A stretch of DNA of 64,000 bases from Calycina herbarum (GCA_001414485.1 LLEY01000001.1:434001-498000), one strand, 5' to 3'. Counted from the stretch's first letter, positions 46,809-58,667 are shown. A program made the numbers and translations. The notes: generated by a model not told the origin, from the letters alone.

Positions 46809-47612
46809 CTATATTATAAGCTTAAGTCGTTGTTGAAACTGAAGAACTAACAATCCTCCTAACGAAAATCCTAACGCAATAATTCCACCCCATGTAGCTT
46901 AACAAGTAGGTCTATAACCAGTAGGTAGCCAGAGAAGATTAGTAGTGCCATCTGCTAGCCAGTTCTTAGAAACGTGTAAGGTTGGGATATGCTTGTCGTC
47001 AGGGGAGAAGGCGACTGAGGTGACCTGATCAGTATGGCCCTCGAGGGCTGGCAGTAGCTGCTGTCCCGTGGCTGCATCCCAGCGCCGGACGGTCGTGTCG
47101 TCAGACTCAGACACGATCTGCTTGCCGTTAGGGGAGAAGGCGACTGAGCTGACTGAATCAGTATAGCCCTCGAGGGTTTGTAGCATCGCATTCCAGTATA
47201 TTTCGACCCTAGGCTTTTTCTGGATCCAAGGTGGAATACAGCTCTCGAACGCTTCTCGAACAATACTCTTCTCTAGTGCGAAAACAAGAGCTGAATAATA
47301 CGCTTAAAGAGGCGCTTATTCAATAATTGATCGGGTAGATATAGTAAAGCGCTTAGTATCGTGTATAAACGCATGTATGTTAGGGCTTTTATTGAACTTG
47401 TTTATGTTAGTAGAGTCTTCTTTAAAGGTATCCTTAAAATCGTAATATAACTTATATTAATCTAGTTCTCGAGCTTTATTATTATTATAATACTATCTAG
47501 TAAGCTTTTTATTAAGCTAAGCCTCTTAAGCTAGAACATATAACTCCTTTTTAAAAACTAATGAACAGAGCCACTGTCTATAAGATCATTAGTAGTATAT
47601 CCCCTATTATAG
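46809..47612 (-). pseudogene. HNWD gene, C-terminal part: two WD40 repeats and conserved tail
   Basis: On the minus strand, 47186-46975 encodes two WD40 units in one open frame: LQTLEGYTDSVSSVAFSP, SDDTTVRRWDAATGQQLLPA, then LEGHTDQVTSVAFSP. These have the high repeat similarity typical of Podospora HET-E/D/R-type receptors. The tail that follows (VSKNWLADGTTNLLWLP, YRPTC, ATWGGIIALG) matches the usual end of such proteins; a TAG at 46809-46811 closes it. The WD40 stretch is GC-rich and almost free of RIP-type changes, unlike sequence on both sides. Upstream (47190-47612) is badly degraded linker. Active relatives often have more WD repeats, so units may have been lost. Confidence 0.8.
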
Positions 47613-47617
47613 TTAAG

Positions 47618-47946
47618 TGTTACGGACCTGGCCACCGCCGAGCACGTGACTCGCGTACGGCTGCTCGCCGGCGTCCGCAAAGCCTGCCATTCCTGGCCTG
47701 GCCTAGAACCATTCCTACCCAGGCCAGGAACCATTTCTACAAACGGATCGACATTCCTATAACTTATCGATTCCTTGGCTATCTCTATATTATAGGACCT
47801 CTAGAAGTCTCCTCTTTCCTTCTCTTCTCTTCTGTAGCTTTAGATCTTCAATTGAACCACCTCTTACTTCTCTGATTATCCGCTACACCTGTGCATGCTA
47901 CAGGTAAGGATAACTACCAGAGGGCTAGCAGATTGGGTTTGTCACA
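47618..47946 (-). repeat. Solo LTR inserted in the HNWD gene (TSD TTAAG)
   Basis: A 329 bp segment starting TGTTACGGACCTGG and ending GTTTGTCACA, flanked by perfect TTAAG copies at 47613-47617 and 47947-47951. This is what LTR-LTR recombination of a retrotransposon leaves. The strand is not established by sequence. Its start shares TGTTACGG with the remnants at 9982-10491. Confidence 0.85.
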
Positions 47947-47951
47947 TTAAG

Positions 47952-49148
47952 TAGATGGTTAACCTAATAGAGACAGGAGTATTGCGCTACTGTAAGTAGA
48001 TCTGCCTTTCTAGATAGAAATACTCTATTAAATGCCCTTTCGAGTAAGAAGTCCTTTACTAACTAATAGATAAAGTACGTCTGATTCTCTTATATAGTGA
48101 GGAACGAGCTATATTTACTAACAATCTTTACAACTTTTTTAAGATTAGAAGAGATTTACTAAGGAAGATCAGAGAGGGCTCCTACTTCGAGTAGGTAGAG
48201 TAGGCGGTACGCAAGCGTTATAGTAGTAAGGACGAGACAGCAAAACTCAGGATCTTTACACTGTAACTGTTCAACTTAACGTAGCATCCGATCGTAGAGC
48301 GGTTCTAGCTCGGGCGGTATATCCTAAAGCACATCGAGCACGTCCCAGCTCTCTACGGACTCAAGCTCCTTTAATACAAGAGCCGCCCAGAGAAATGTCC
48401 CATTAGCCTTAGCGTATATTTGACTGCGAACTGTCTCTTGTAGCGCGCCGTCGTCTGTAATAAGTGGAAGCTTAGGCACTTTCAAATTAATAAACAACTT
48501 AACAGTACGAGAAACATGCTCCTCGTTAAGCTCAAGGCTAAGCCTCATCTGTGTATAATTAAGTCTTAGCCGTGCCTTAATGTTAGGTTCGTTATAGCTT
48601 GATATAATCCATTTCACACGAGTAGATGTTAAGGCAGTTCTACTAATTAGATCTAAAAGCTGGTTAAGATTTACTTTATATTTATTGAGCATATTAATGA
48701 TTAAATAGATGCTTATTAAGCTTAGGTCTTATAGAATGCTAGTAAAGATTTTAGATAATATAACCTAGGCGTTTAGATCTTTAAAAAGGGCCTTGCCAGC
48801 GTAGTTGTACTTTTTCCGCATATGCGAGATGAGCAATGGTTACTGGTTGATAAGTAGGTAGATAAGACTGTAGAGCGCGGCTAACGTATTATTAATACGG
48901 TTATCGGTAGCCTAGTAGAAGAAGTACGATAATAGTATGGTTACCTCTTTGTCTCTCAGCTTCGTCGAAGGGCTTAATTCATTGAGGATGCTGCTAATAA
49001 GCATCGTCTTGCCTTTACTAGGGTTACCCTTAATCTAGAGTAGCTGGCTCTATATATTGTCGCGCTATTGCTAGAAATCGAGATGTTCAAGGATCTATTA
49101 GTAAGAGTCTCGTAGTAGCCCGCCCTTTGTGTCTTTAATCCGCTTCTT
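47952..49148 (-). pseudogene. HNWD gene, NACHT NTPase part
   Basis: Minus-strand translation, with TAG stops mainly at expected Trp/Gln sites, gives a NACHT domain. KGGLLRDSY is the usual lead-in. The P-loop reads GNPSKGKTMLISSILNEL (family GDPGKGKT). Then come LSYFF, ATDNRINNTLAALYSLIYLLINQ, HMRKKYNYAGKALF, TRVKWIISS (sensor region) and ANGTFLWAALVLKELE. One open stretch of 122 codons remains at 48692-48324. The expected DE..DE Walker B pair is lost (LDECV-type residues read NMLNKY). The domain joins HET across the Gypsy element and WD40 across the solo LTR. Confidence 0.85.
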
Positions 49149-49611
49149 TGTCACGAATCACGGTATGCGTGGTAAGTAGTCCAGACGGCGTTCTGACAGG
49201 ACAAGACATAACATCCGGGAAAGGAAAGTAACACAAGAGGAAATCAGTAATGCAAAGGACATTGGGGATTTCAGGATCTTACTGTTGTAGTAATGTTGGA
49301 AGTCACGTAGGGTCATGTGACAAGATCGCCTACATCGCTCTAATCGCCTTGATCGCGAGCGACGCAAGCGACGCGAGCGATGTAAGCGACGTGCTTAGGA
49401 ACGAAGGTTCTATATAAGACTGGCACGTCTACTATTAGATAGGAGCTTCGTACTCAACTTTAGTTATTAATCTTATTATCTTATTTAACATCTTTGATAT
49501 AAGTAACGAGTTCACTTCTAAGTAAACAACCCGGCGCATCTATACTTCTTACCTATATACTAACCTTCGAGACTTAGTTATCTTTATTTAATTTATTTAA
49601 GTTTCGTTATA
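49149..49611 (+). repeat. Gypsy 5' LTR with GCGA minisatellite
   Basis: 463 bp, TGTCACGAATCACG...GTTTCGTTATA. A run of GCGACGCAAGCGACGCGAGC-type units at 49354-49390 is partly deleted in the 3' LTR, which explains the length difference (463 against 445 bp). Confidence 0.92.
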
Positions 49612-52600
49612 CTTTAAGTACCTGCTTAGAAGTTTAGTTGCTATAGCCCTAGCAACCCCCGCTGTAGTAGCTAGCTCGAATACTAGTCGAGTCAATGTCG
49701 TAGGCACATCTAGAAGTACGACCGGAAGAGCACCTGCCGGTATATAGTTAACTAGGAACGACGACAATGTTAGTATACCAGACGTACCTAAGCCTTATAA
49801 GGTCGAAGCACTTGAATCTATTAAAGTTAAGATACTAGATACGTATTATAGGAAGCGAAAGGAACTCGACTTATTCCTTCTCTAAATAGATATCTACTTT
49901 AACTTCAATTCTAATAAGTTTAAAGGTAATTATAACTTATAAACTATCTTTATTATCTCCTACCTTAGGGGATTAGTATTAGAATAGGCTTAGCTATACT
50001 TAGAGGACTTCTTTAAGAATAAGAATAAAGACAGAAAGATAGAATTAACTAAGATTATGTTTAAATCTTAGAGAGGATTTAAGGTAACTATTAGAAAAGT
50101 CTTTAGAGACTTCGATACGATTTAAACAGCTATACGTAAGCTTTTAGAATTACACTAGACTAGATTAGTAATAGATTATACTAATAAATTTCAACGTTAT
50201 AGAACAAAGTTAGGATAGGATACTATTACTCTTATAGAACTCTTTCGTAAAGGATTAAAAGTATATATTTATAAGGAAATAGCTAAGTAGAATATATAAT
50301 TCTTAACTATTATAAGTATAATTAAGGAAGTCGTCTAGCTAGATAACTACCTATATAAATTCAGAAAAAGTAACCCTAGGTATAGGGAAAAGAGTAAAGG
50401 GTTAGGAAAGTAGAAGCACTCTTACGCTAGTAAATATAGCAAGGAGGCAAACGCTATATAGAAGAAAACCTTTCTAAAGAAAGGAGGACTTTCCTAAGAG
50501 GAGCGAAATCATTAACACGAGTAGAACTTATATTATAACTATAGCCTTCTAGGTTATAGAGTAAATAAGTATAGTAAGAAGAAAGACTCTAAGAGGAAGA
50601 AGCAAATCAATACTACTATTTAATAATAGGTAGCTTTAACTGATTATATTAAACTTATAGATAAGGAGCTTAAAGTATAAGGATATAGAACCTAGATTAA
50701 AAATAACAAAGGAATTAGTAGTATATAAGATACTAATAATAATAGAGATCTACTTCTTAAAGAATATTATAATACGTAATTAGTAATAAATTCTAAGTAA
50801 TCTATTTAAATAGAATATGAATTACTACTATCGACTAGTTTATTAGAGATATTAGATTCATCTTCTAGTTTAGAAGGAGAAATAAAGAATAAGGACTCTA
50901 AAGTTAGAGAAACTTAGGTTTTTCTTAGAACCTTTAAACAAGGAAATCAATAGGTATATATTAACAACTAGAAACTAGACTTCTAGAGTCCTTATATAAT
51001 ATAAGAGGTTAACCTAACTATCTTAATAATATATATAGTTATAAGTAATAACTCTAAAACAATAACTCTAGTTAGCCTAATTACTAGACAAAAAACTATT
51101 AAAGAAAAGAAACTAGAATAGAAACGTTAACTAGTTAAAAAACCTAGCTACTCTAAAGTAGGGGATATATAGAGAATATACAATATCTTAGATAAGAATA
51201 GTACGTAGACATAGCAAGTTCTAACGGGATTTATAAGACGAATTAAAACCCCTTTCCTTAGAACACTACCCGAAGATATTATACTAAAGGAATTTAAGTA
51301 ATATATTATAATTATATTAATTAGAAATAATAGGTTAGTATTTAGAAAATACAACTTATAATAACTATTTAGTATATTATTCTAAGAACAAAGAGAGTTC
51401 GATATAACCAGATAGGCTAAAACAGAACTAGAAGAATTATACTATCTATTAATAAGAGAACTATAGTTTATAGAAACAGTTTAGGAAATAATAGTATAAT
51501 AGATATAATATAAACTAAGTCCAACCTTAGACTAGTTATTATAAAAGCGATTTAAAGGATTATTACTAGAGCCTACTAGAATAGTAGAATATTATCAGAT
51601 ATATAAGATAGTATTATCAGATGAAGAAGGAGTAGTATTCTTTCCTTAGTCCTAGATTAGAGCTGTTAAGGAAAAGAATTTAAGAGACTATATATTTAAA
51701 GTTTACTATATAAAACCAGAGATAAGTATACTAGAGGCTACTTTAGATTATCCTTATATAGGAGAACTTTGGTCTATAGAAGCTATTTTAGAAACCAGTT
51801 ATAAATAGATCTAATACAACTACGAATAAACACTAAAACGATTTATAAGAGAAATTCCTAAAACTATAGGAATCGTAGAATATAGACTAGTATACGAGGT
51901 AGTATATACTAATAAGGAAAGAGTAAGATTCTTTCTATAGTATAAAGACGAGGAGAGAAAGAGTTTTAATTAAGAAAATCGATCTTTTAAAGTCTAATAT
52001 ATTAAAGTAAAGTTAAACGCTACTTTAAGAGAAAGACAGTTAATAGTAACTATAGAAATATAAGAGAAAAGGTTATAAGTTATAATAGACTTAGGAGTAA
52101 TAGGTAACTTTATTTCCCTAACAGCTTAAGAGAAGCTAAACGTTCTAATTAAAGAGATAAAACTATATTAACTAGGAGTAGTTAATAGAACGGATATTAT
52201 ATATTAAAATAGAATTATTAATTAGTAAACTATTCTAACAAAAATCAATATTAAAGAACACTATTTAGATATATAATTTAATATCGTTGAAATAGGAAGT
52301 AAGAAGGCAATACTTAGTATACTATAGATTTAGGAACATAATCTAGAAATCGACTAGAAGGCTAGAATAATAACCTTTAACTAATATAAATACGTAGGTT
52401 CGTATTTATAACTTTAAAGCTAGAACAAGGCTAGCGCCACCTTTTCTAAAGCACTAGGACACCTTATCTAAGGTCCTCTACAGGTTAGTAGGAAAGCTAA
52501 TAACGAAATACCTATATAGTACAGAGAATTTAAAGCTTTGTTTAAAAACCTAGAAGACTTACGAGCCTTGTTAAAACATTACTTATAGGATTATAAGATT

Positions 52601-55389
52601 AAATTAAAAAAGAGTTATCACCTCTTAAAACAGAAGCTTCGGTTATATAACTAGAAAAGCCTATAGAGAATAGAAAGTTATATAAAGGAAGGTATTAAGA
52701 AGGGATATATTAGAAAATCTAAGTTACTAATTACCTTAAACATGCTTATTATTAAGAAAAAAGACGATTTAGATAGAAGAGTATATATTAATTACTAAGA
52801 AGTAAATTATACTATAGTTAAGAACGCTTATCTACTACTACTTAGCTAATACTTATAAGATAAGTTAGACAAGGTAGTACGGTTTATGAAACTATATTAA
52901 TAAAACGCTTATAGACTTATATAAATAAAAGTTAGAGACGAATAGAAGACAGCATTTGCCTTACTATCGGGCCTTTACGAATATATAGTTATACTATTTA
53001 GACTATATAACGTACTAGCTATATGTTAGTAATAAAATAATAATATTTTAAGAGATCTTCTAGGAGTAATAGTAATTTATTACTTAGATAATATCCTAAT
53101 CTTCTTAGAGAAAGAAGAAGAATATAAGGGATATGTTAGAGAAGTTTTATAACAACTTATAAAAGTAAATTCTTAGTTAAAACTCTTAAAATACAAGTTT
53201 AGAGTAACTTAGACACTTTTCCTAAGATAGGTATTTAGCCTAGAGAAAATAGAAATAGATCTAGTAAAGATCTAAGACATCTTAAACTAGAAATTACTAG
53301 AAAATATAAAAGATATATAGTCCTTCCTTAGATTTATAAACTTTTACTATCTGTTTATATAAGACTATATAAAGATTGCTATACTAATGTTAGTACTAGT
53401 TAAGAAAGCTATTAGGTTTATATAGAATAAATAGGTAGAGAATGCTTTTTAGAAAATCAAAGCAAAGTTTATAGAAAAGCCTATTCTATACGATTTTAAT
53501 ATAGATAAACCTAGTATAATCGAAACAGACGCCTTAGACATAGTAGTAGGTACGGTTTATCTATAGCTAAATAATAAAGGAAAACTTATACCTATTATAT
53601 ATTATTCTAAAACATTTAACCTAATATAATAAAATTATAGTATCTTTAACAAAGAACTGCTTACTATAGTATTAGCTTTAGAATACTAGAGAATTTATTT
53701 ATAGCTAGTAAAATACCTAGTTATAGTTTTATCTAACTATAAGAACCTTAAGACGTTTATAATAACTAAGGAACTTATAATAAGATAATTAGCTAGATAG
53801 TTAGAGATATTAGAAGGATTTAATATTATTATTTAACATATAAAGAGAACGTTAAATACTTAGGCTAATACTCTTAGCTAGAAACCTAGATATAAGGGAA
53901 ATAAGAAGTATAAGAAGATTATAATCTTAAAAACTCTTAAGAATAGAGACTTAGTACCTACTATATATAAAATAGTAGTAATAAACAATATCTAGATAAA
54001 TAAAATTTAAAGTATATATAAAGGTTATAATTAATATATAAAAGGGAAATTATAGGTCCCTAGCTTGTATATAAAGGAGTTTGTATAAGAATACTATACT
54101 ACGTCTATATACAGTTACTAAGGAATTCGTAGAACCCTCTAGAGAATAAGATAATATTACTATATTAATTAGTTATCTACGATAGTTAAGGAAGTAATAG
54201 CGGAATGTAATACCTATACTAGGAATAAGGCTTCCTACTATACTTCTTATAAACAGATAAACACTACTCTAATACTATAGATACCTTAGAAATTAATATC
54301 TATAGATTTTATTATTAAATTACTAAAATCTAAAGATCTAATAATAGGAGTTAAATATAATACGATCTTAGTTATTATAGAACAACTTACGAAGTATATA
54401 ATCCTAATAGTATATATAGAGTTAAGTATAGCTAAGGAATTAGCATTTATATTCCTTAGAGAAGTAGTCTTAAGATATAGACTACCTAAAGAGATACTCT
54501 TAGATAGAGATAAGCTCTTTACTTTAAAATTTTAGATCGCTCTTATAGAACGATTAGATGTAAAAAGAAAGCTTTCTATAGCTTTCTACTTTTAAATAAA
54601 TAGAGGAAATAAACAGATAAATTAAGTAGTTGAAATATACCTTCGTTATTACGTAAACTACTAGTAAGACAACTAGGTAGAACTGCTGCTCTTAACATAG
54701 TTTGCTTATAATAGTTTAGTAACGGAAATAATACTTATTACACTATTCTACGCTAATTTTAAGTATAAATTAACAGTGTATTAAGAACCACTGTCTATAA
54801 CTATTAATAATTAACTTACTTATATTTAAGTCTTAAAAATTAAGAGTCTATATAAGGAACTTATAGAGGACCTGTAATTTATAGTAGAAAGAAACGCGTA
54901 CTACTATAATAAACAACGTAGTTAGGAGCTAATACTAAAAGGGAGGGATAAAGTCTATTTAGTATAAAAGAATATTAATATAAAAAGACTAAGTAATAAA
55001 CTAGATTATAAAAAACTTAGACTATTTAAAATTAAACAAGTTAAGAGACCTTTGAATTATAAATTAGTACTACTAATAATAATAAATATCCACCTAGTAT
55101 TCTATATATCCTTACTTAAACCAGCACTACTAGGAGTACTACTAGCTCTACTTATAGAAATTCAACTAGTTAATCTAAACGCCGAATATAAAGTCAAAGG
55201 AATTCTTAACTATAAAATCATTAGAGGCAAGACTAAGTACTTAATTAAATAGTTAGATTACTTATACTCGGAGAACACTTAAGAGCTAAAGAGTAATCTT
55301 AACCATTGCTAGGAGGAACTTTAGAAGTTCTACCACCAAAACCTAGAGTTACCTACATTTCATAGTTAGAAGGGAAAGCATCAAGGAAG

Positions 55390-55930
55390 GCCGAATCAAG
55401 GGTCGGATTAGTAATAAAAGCAGGGTTGTTAAGAGAGGAAGGGGCCGCTAGCTAGGCGACCTCCAATTCCCTCTCTCCTTTCTCCTTCTCTACTCTTTCT
55501 TTCTCGTTAGCTTTATCAAGTTCTTATAGGTTAGTAAGACCACGACAGAGCATCTCTTACTCCCGCTCTATAAGGAAGCGTTATTGTTTTCGTAGGCGAA
55601 GGATCTTCTACATAGCTTCTTCCTAAATCTTACAGGCTGTCTCTTCCTCCTACTATAACTTCTGCTTATAGGCATTAATAGATTCCTACTCAAAAATTAA
55701 GGGTATTCGATTTTACGACTCGACATCGTAAGATTTGCCCTTCCTAGTATACTCGGAATACTTAGAACTACTAGGAACGCTAATACATCGACGACTGGTT
55801 TTCGCATTTATATAACAAGTATAAGGAATTATTTCACGTCTTAAACGTTCGATTCGAAGGGCGTTAAGGGTCCTATATTGTTTAAGCTTATCTTTTAAGA
55901 GAGGTGTTAATAATATAATAGGAACTAGGG
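55390..55930 (-). pseudogene. Antisense frame of the Gypsy element
   Basis: Opposite in direction to gag-pol, between the chromodomain and the polypurine tract. From ~55916 leftward it decodes LLKDKLKQYRTLNALRIERL, then a Cys/Tyr-rich piece (PYTCYINAKTSRRC, KGKSYDVES) and a long charged helix including ILRLRKQ, then ELDKANEKERVEKEK. Breaks are few and RIP-like. The copy at 811-1330 preserves the same RILRLRK...LDELDATKEVEKKEKE segment, so the frame was probably a real gene before decay. Function unknown. The Cys pattern could have been a zinc-binding cluster. Confidence 0.6.
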
Positions 55931-56005
55931 AGGCTGCTAGCCTCTTAACGATATTTCTTAGGCTATACTTAAGTGTAGGGACACGCTAGTCTAAGAAGGG
56001 GATAG

Positions 56006-56450
56006 TATTACGAATCACGGTATACGTAGTAAGTAGTCTAGACAGCGTTCTAATAGGATAAGACATAACATCTAGGAAAGGAAAGTAATATAAGAGGAAA
56101 TCAGTAATATAAAGGATATTAGGGATTTCAGGATCTTACTATTATAGTAATGTTAGAAGTTACGTAAGGTCATGTAACGAGATCGCCTACATTACTCTAA
56201 TCGCCTTGATCGCGAGCAATGTAAGCGACGTGTTTAGGAACGAAGGTTCTATATAAGACTGGCACGTCTACTATTAGATAGGAGCTTCGTGCTCAACTTT
56301 AGTTATCAATCTTATTATCTTATTTGACATCTTTAATACAAGTAACGAGTTCACTTCTAAGTAAACAACCCGGCGCATCTGTACTTCTTACCTACATACC
56401 AACCTTCGAGACTTAGTCATCTTTGTTTAGTTCGTTTGAGTTTCGTTACA
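56006..56450 (+). repeat. Gypsy 3' LTR
   Basis: 445 bp, starting TATTACGAATCACGG right after the polypurine tract and ending GTTTCGTTACA, followed by the TTCTT duplication. The CA terminus is intact here, while the 5' LTR reads TA. Confidence 0.92.
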
Positions 56451-57307
56451 TTCTTGTCCTCCCAGGGATCTGTTATCCGTAGGTCTTATATATAAATTTA
56501 GCTTTCAGGGTCGAGTAGATTCTACTCGTCTCCTTTTAAAAAGTGATTAGTAAATAGCTAAAGATAAAGCGATTTATCAGGTATTCACCTATCTACGATT
56601 TCTAGATCTTCTTTTTTAGCTGTCTTAACGTATTCTCCTTTCCTTCGCTGTAGATAAGCGACATATTAACATCAAAAATGCCTAGTAGTAAGTATGCTTT
56701 GTCTTCCTAGCGAAAAGTCTCACGACTTACTGCCTACGATAATCGCTTATCAACGCTGAAATCAGACAAAGGGCTCCCTCGAAGAGCCCTAGCTGGAATG
56801 CCCGTTACCTCGCAGATGTATCGTTCTGAGGCCTTATTTCCTAGAGAAGAAATCGACTGATGCCGGCGCAATAAGCTCTTGCAGAGTCCAGCCTCGTTTA
56901 AACCATTCGCTTTTCCGAAATGTCGATACCCAGTCCTCGTAGGTCCCATCAGCCAAATCGGTTCGAGGCCGCGAAACATCTAGCAGATAAACGTAGCACT
57001 TAGTCGCATCCCGGTACCAGCGAAACATCGAGTTGATAGCTTCCTGAAGCTCGACAGCATTGGATTTATCGATACAGCAGGTGTCCACCCAAAAGTATTG
57101 TAAGCCGTCACGTCTCGCCTGTTCTCCGCAGAACTGTATCTTGCCATGCCCAGCCTTGCCTTTGCTCGTACCGTCTGTCAGATCCTTGAAAGTAACCTCC
57201 TCTGCTCCCCATCTGTGTGAAAGTATAGCATACTTCTTGGGTATGTCGCCTTCAAAGAACTCGGTCAGGCTGAACCCGCCATCAGTATTATAGTGTAGCA
57301 GACGCAT
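56451..57307 (-). pseudogene. HNWD gene, N-terminal HET domain
   Basis: The start MRLLHYNTDG (57307) matches the usual MRLL start of fungal HNWD/HET proteins. The open part (57307-56834, 157 codons) carries HET blocks AILSHRWG, EEVTFKDL, QFCGEQARRDG, YFWVDTCCIDKSNA, INSMFRWYRDA and WFKRGWTLQELIAPA. A frameshift after FFSRK moves the family sequence into another frame (EVTGIPARALRGSPLSDFS). A TAG then replaces the Trp of the expected RLSW, with further stops before the Gypsy insertion. Fungal HET domains trigger heterokaryon-incompatibility cell death when the receptor is activated. An upstream ATG at 57367 would add 20 residues and is less likely. The piece up to 56834 could still make a short HET-only product. 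Confidence 0.85.
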
Positions 57308-57775
57308 TGTTCGACTAGGTTCGAGGATCGTGAAGAGGAGGGTTCTCGGTAGTAGTTGAGCCGTCAAGTTGGCATAGATGCGAAGGGTGAAGAGTTTATG
57401 TCGGGTTGAGGCTGGCGCACTCAGCTGAGCGGCAGCCTTGCGGTAATAGCATCGTCGTACATCACTGGAAGCGCGCGAGACCGGCCCAATCGCTCAGGCC
57501 CACCGGTGAAGTCAATCTCGATTGACAATAACATATTTTTATTGCTAAGAGGGAAGCTAAAGAAATTTGGGAATTGAATGATAGAAAAGGAGGTCAGGAC
57601 CCAGTCTACCCTCGATCATCAGCCTTACGTCTTAGGCTGACATTTATTAAGTAAGCCACGGCGAAACTACGGTAACAATCGGCGAAATTACCAAAGCTTT
57701 GGGGGTTTGCGGCGGCTGTCCCTTTTAGTTCCGTCGATCAGAAGTCCTGATCCGCGTGGCGGCCCTACACCTGTT
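57308..57775. promoter_or_regulatory. 5' flank of the HNWD gene inside the inverted-repeat unit
   Basis: 468 bp of unmutated, relatively GC-rich DNA between the HET start codon and the inner end of the right inverted repeat. No defined element is visible; it presumably held the promoter. Confidence 0.45.
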
Positions 57776-58529
57776 TAGGTGGAGGATAACTTCGTCCACA
57801 TCATAGATAAGTCACGCGACACACAGTATGAGGATGACATATCATGCAGCAGTCAGCCAAAAAATGGCGAGGTGGTCCGTGCTCAGGACTTTCGAAGCGA
57901 AACGACGCGAAGCCGATTTTGCAAGCGACTGTAAATCAGAGTCACGTGCCGGTTTTCCAATCTCAAAGTTACCTAGATATTCAGAGGTGTAGCTTTCAGC
58001 ACGCTATTCCAAAAACGATTCGCCACCTTAGCAAAAGTACTAATCTGCGTAGCGAGTTTAGATAAATCTGCATAGTATAGGCGCCATAAGGCTTAAAAAT
58101 AATTTCAGGCTTAGTATTTGATATATATAACTTAGGTAACATCCTATATAGAAAGTAAAAGTGAGAGAAGTACTAGGGTAGAGGTTTAAGAAAGGAACTA
58201 TATTATAGACTTTAAGCGAAGGCATACTATAAATCAAGCTAAGAAAAGCTTATATTATTATTTTTCTTAGTAAAAGGTCTCAATATGTTTAGAATTGACT
58301 ATAGAACATAACTAGTACAAAATATATAGGAGTCACCTATGTTTGTTCAGCTTTTTTTTAGTTTGAAGGTAAAGTACCTAAAAAAAATTTCGGCATAGGT
58401 GGTTTCTCGTTACGCATAGATGGACGTTACTTTGAATTACCCTAAAAGCTAGAACAACGAGAGCTAGGTGGCAGGGCAGCCTGCAGCTGCGTATTGTAGT
58501 TACTGCCACTTGTAATGTCCATTGCGAGG
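57776..58529 (-). repeat. Long terminal inverted repeat, right copy
   Basis: Inverted partner of 45764-46563, less affected by C-to-T change. It includes GGCGAGGTGGTCC (57869), GCGACTGTAAATCAGAGTCACG (57923) and TTTAGAATTGACTATAGAAC (58289), each found inverted on the left. Its last bases, TACTGCCACTTGTAATGTCC (58501-58520), are the MITE terminus in inverse orientation. Confidence 0.9.
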
Positions 58530-58667
58530 TGTACGTAGAAGAGAGAACTTACTTAAGCTTAGTATCAAGAAATATCACGCAAGATTACCTTCCTACGGAC
58601 GGATCTGTCTTAGGAATTAAGAGTTATAACACTCGTAAGCAGTTTTTTATCAAAATCCTTCCCGCTC

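Larger units (their letters stand above)
49149..56450 (+). mobile_element. Complete Ty3/Gypsy chromovirus-type element, RIP-inactivated, inside the HNWD gene
   Basis: A 7,302 bp element with LTRs 49149-49611 and 56006-56450, flanked by TTCTT on both sides (49144-49148, 56451-56455). A polypurine tract, AAGAAGGGGATAG, precedes the 3' LTR. In order it shows gag with a zinc-knuckle relic (YYNYSLLGYRVNKY at ~50530, Cys changed to Tyr), protease (VIIDLGVIGNFIS, ~52080), reverse transcriptase (YYLDNILIF, ~53070-53100), RNase H (IETDALDIVVG and NKELLTIVLALEY), integrase (ISIDF...LLDRDKLF) and a chromodomain (VKGILNYKIIRGKTKYLIK, ~55185). Stops at former Trp/Gln codons rule out function. An antisense frame lies at 55390-55930. 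Confidence 0.93.
45764..58529. mobile_element. Unit bounded by long terminal inverted repeats that carries an HNWD gene
   Basis: 45764-46563 and 57776-58529 are inverted copies of each other, collinear over ~750 bp with differences that are mostly C/T. Their outer ends, CCACGCGGTGGACATTA and (minus strand) CCTCGCAATGGACATTA, lead into AAAG[CT]GGCAGTAA, the terminus also found in small MITE-like repeats nearby. TGTA adjoins both outer ends (45760-45763 and 58530-58533) and may be a target duplication. Inside lie the 5' region and remains of one HET-NACHT-WD40 gene, plus a later Gypsy element and a solo LTR. Without those two insertions the unit is ~5.1 kb. No transposase is visible, so it is either non-autonomous or of a type I do not recognise. 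Confidence 0.75.
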
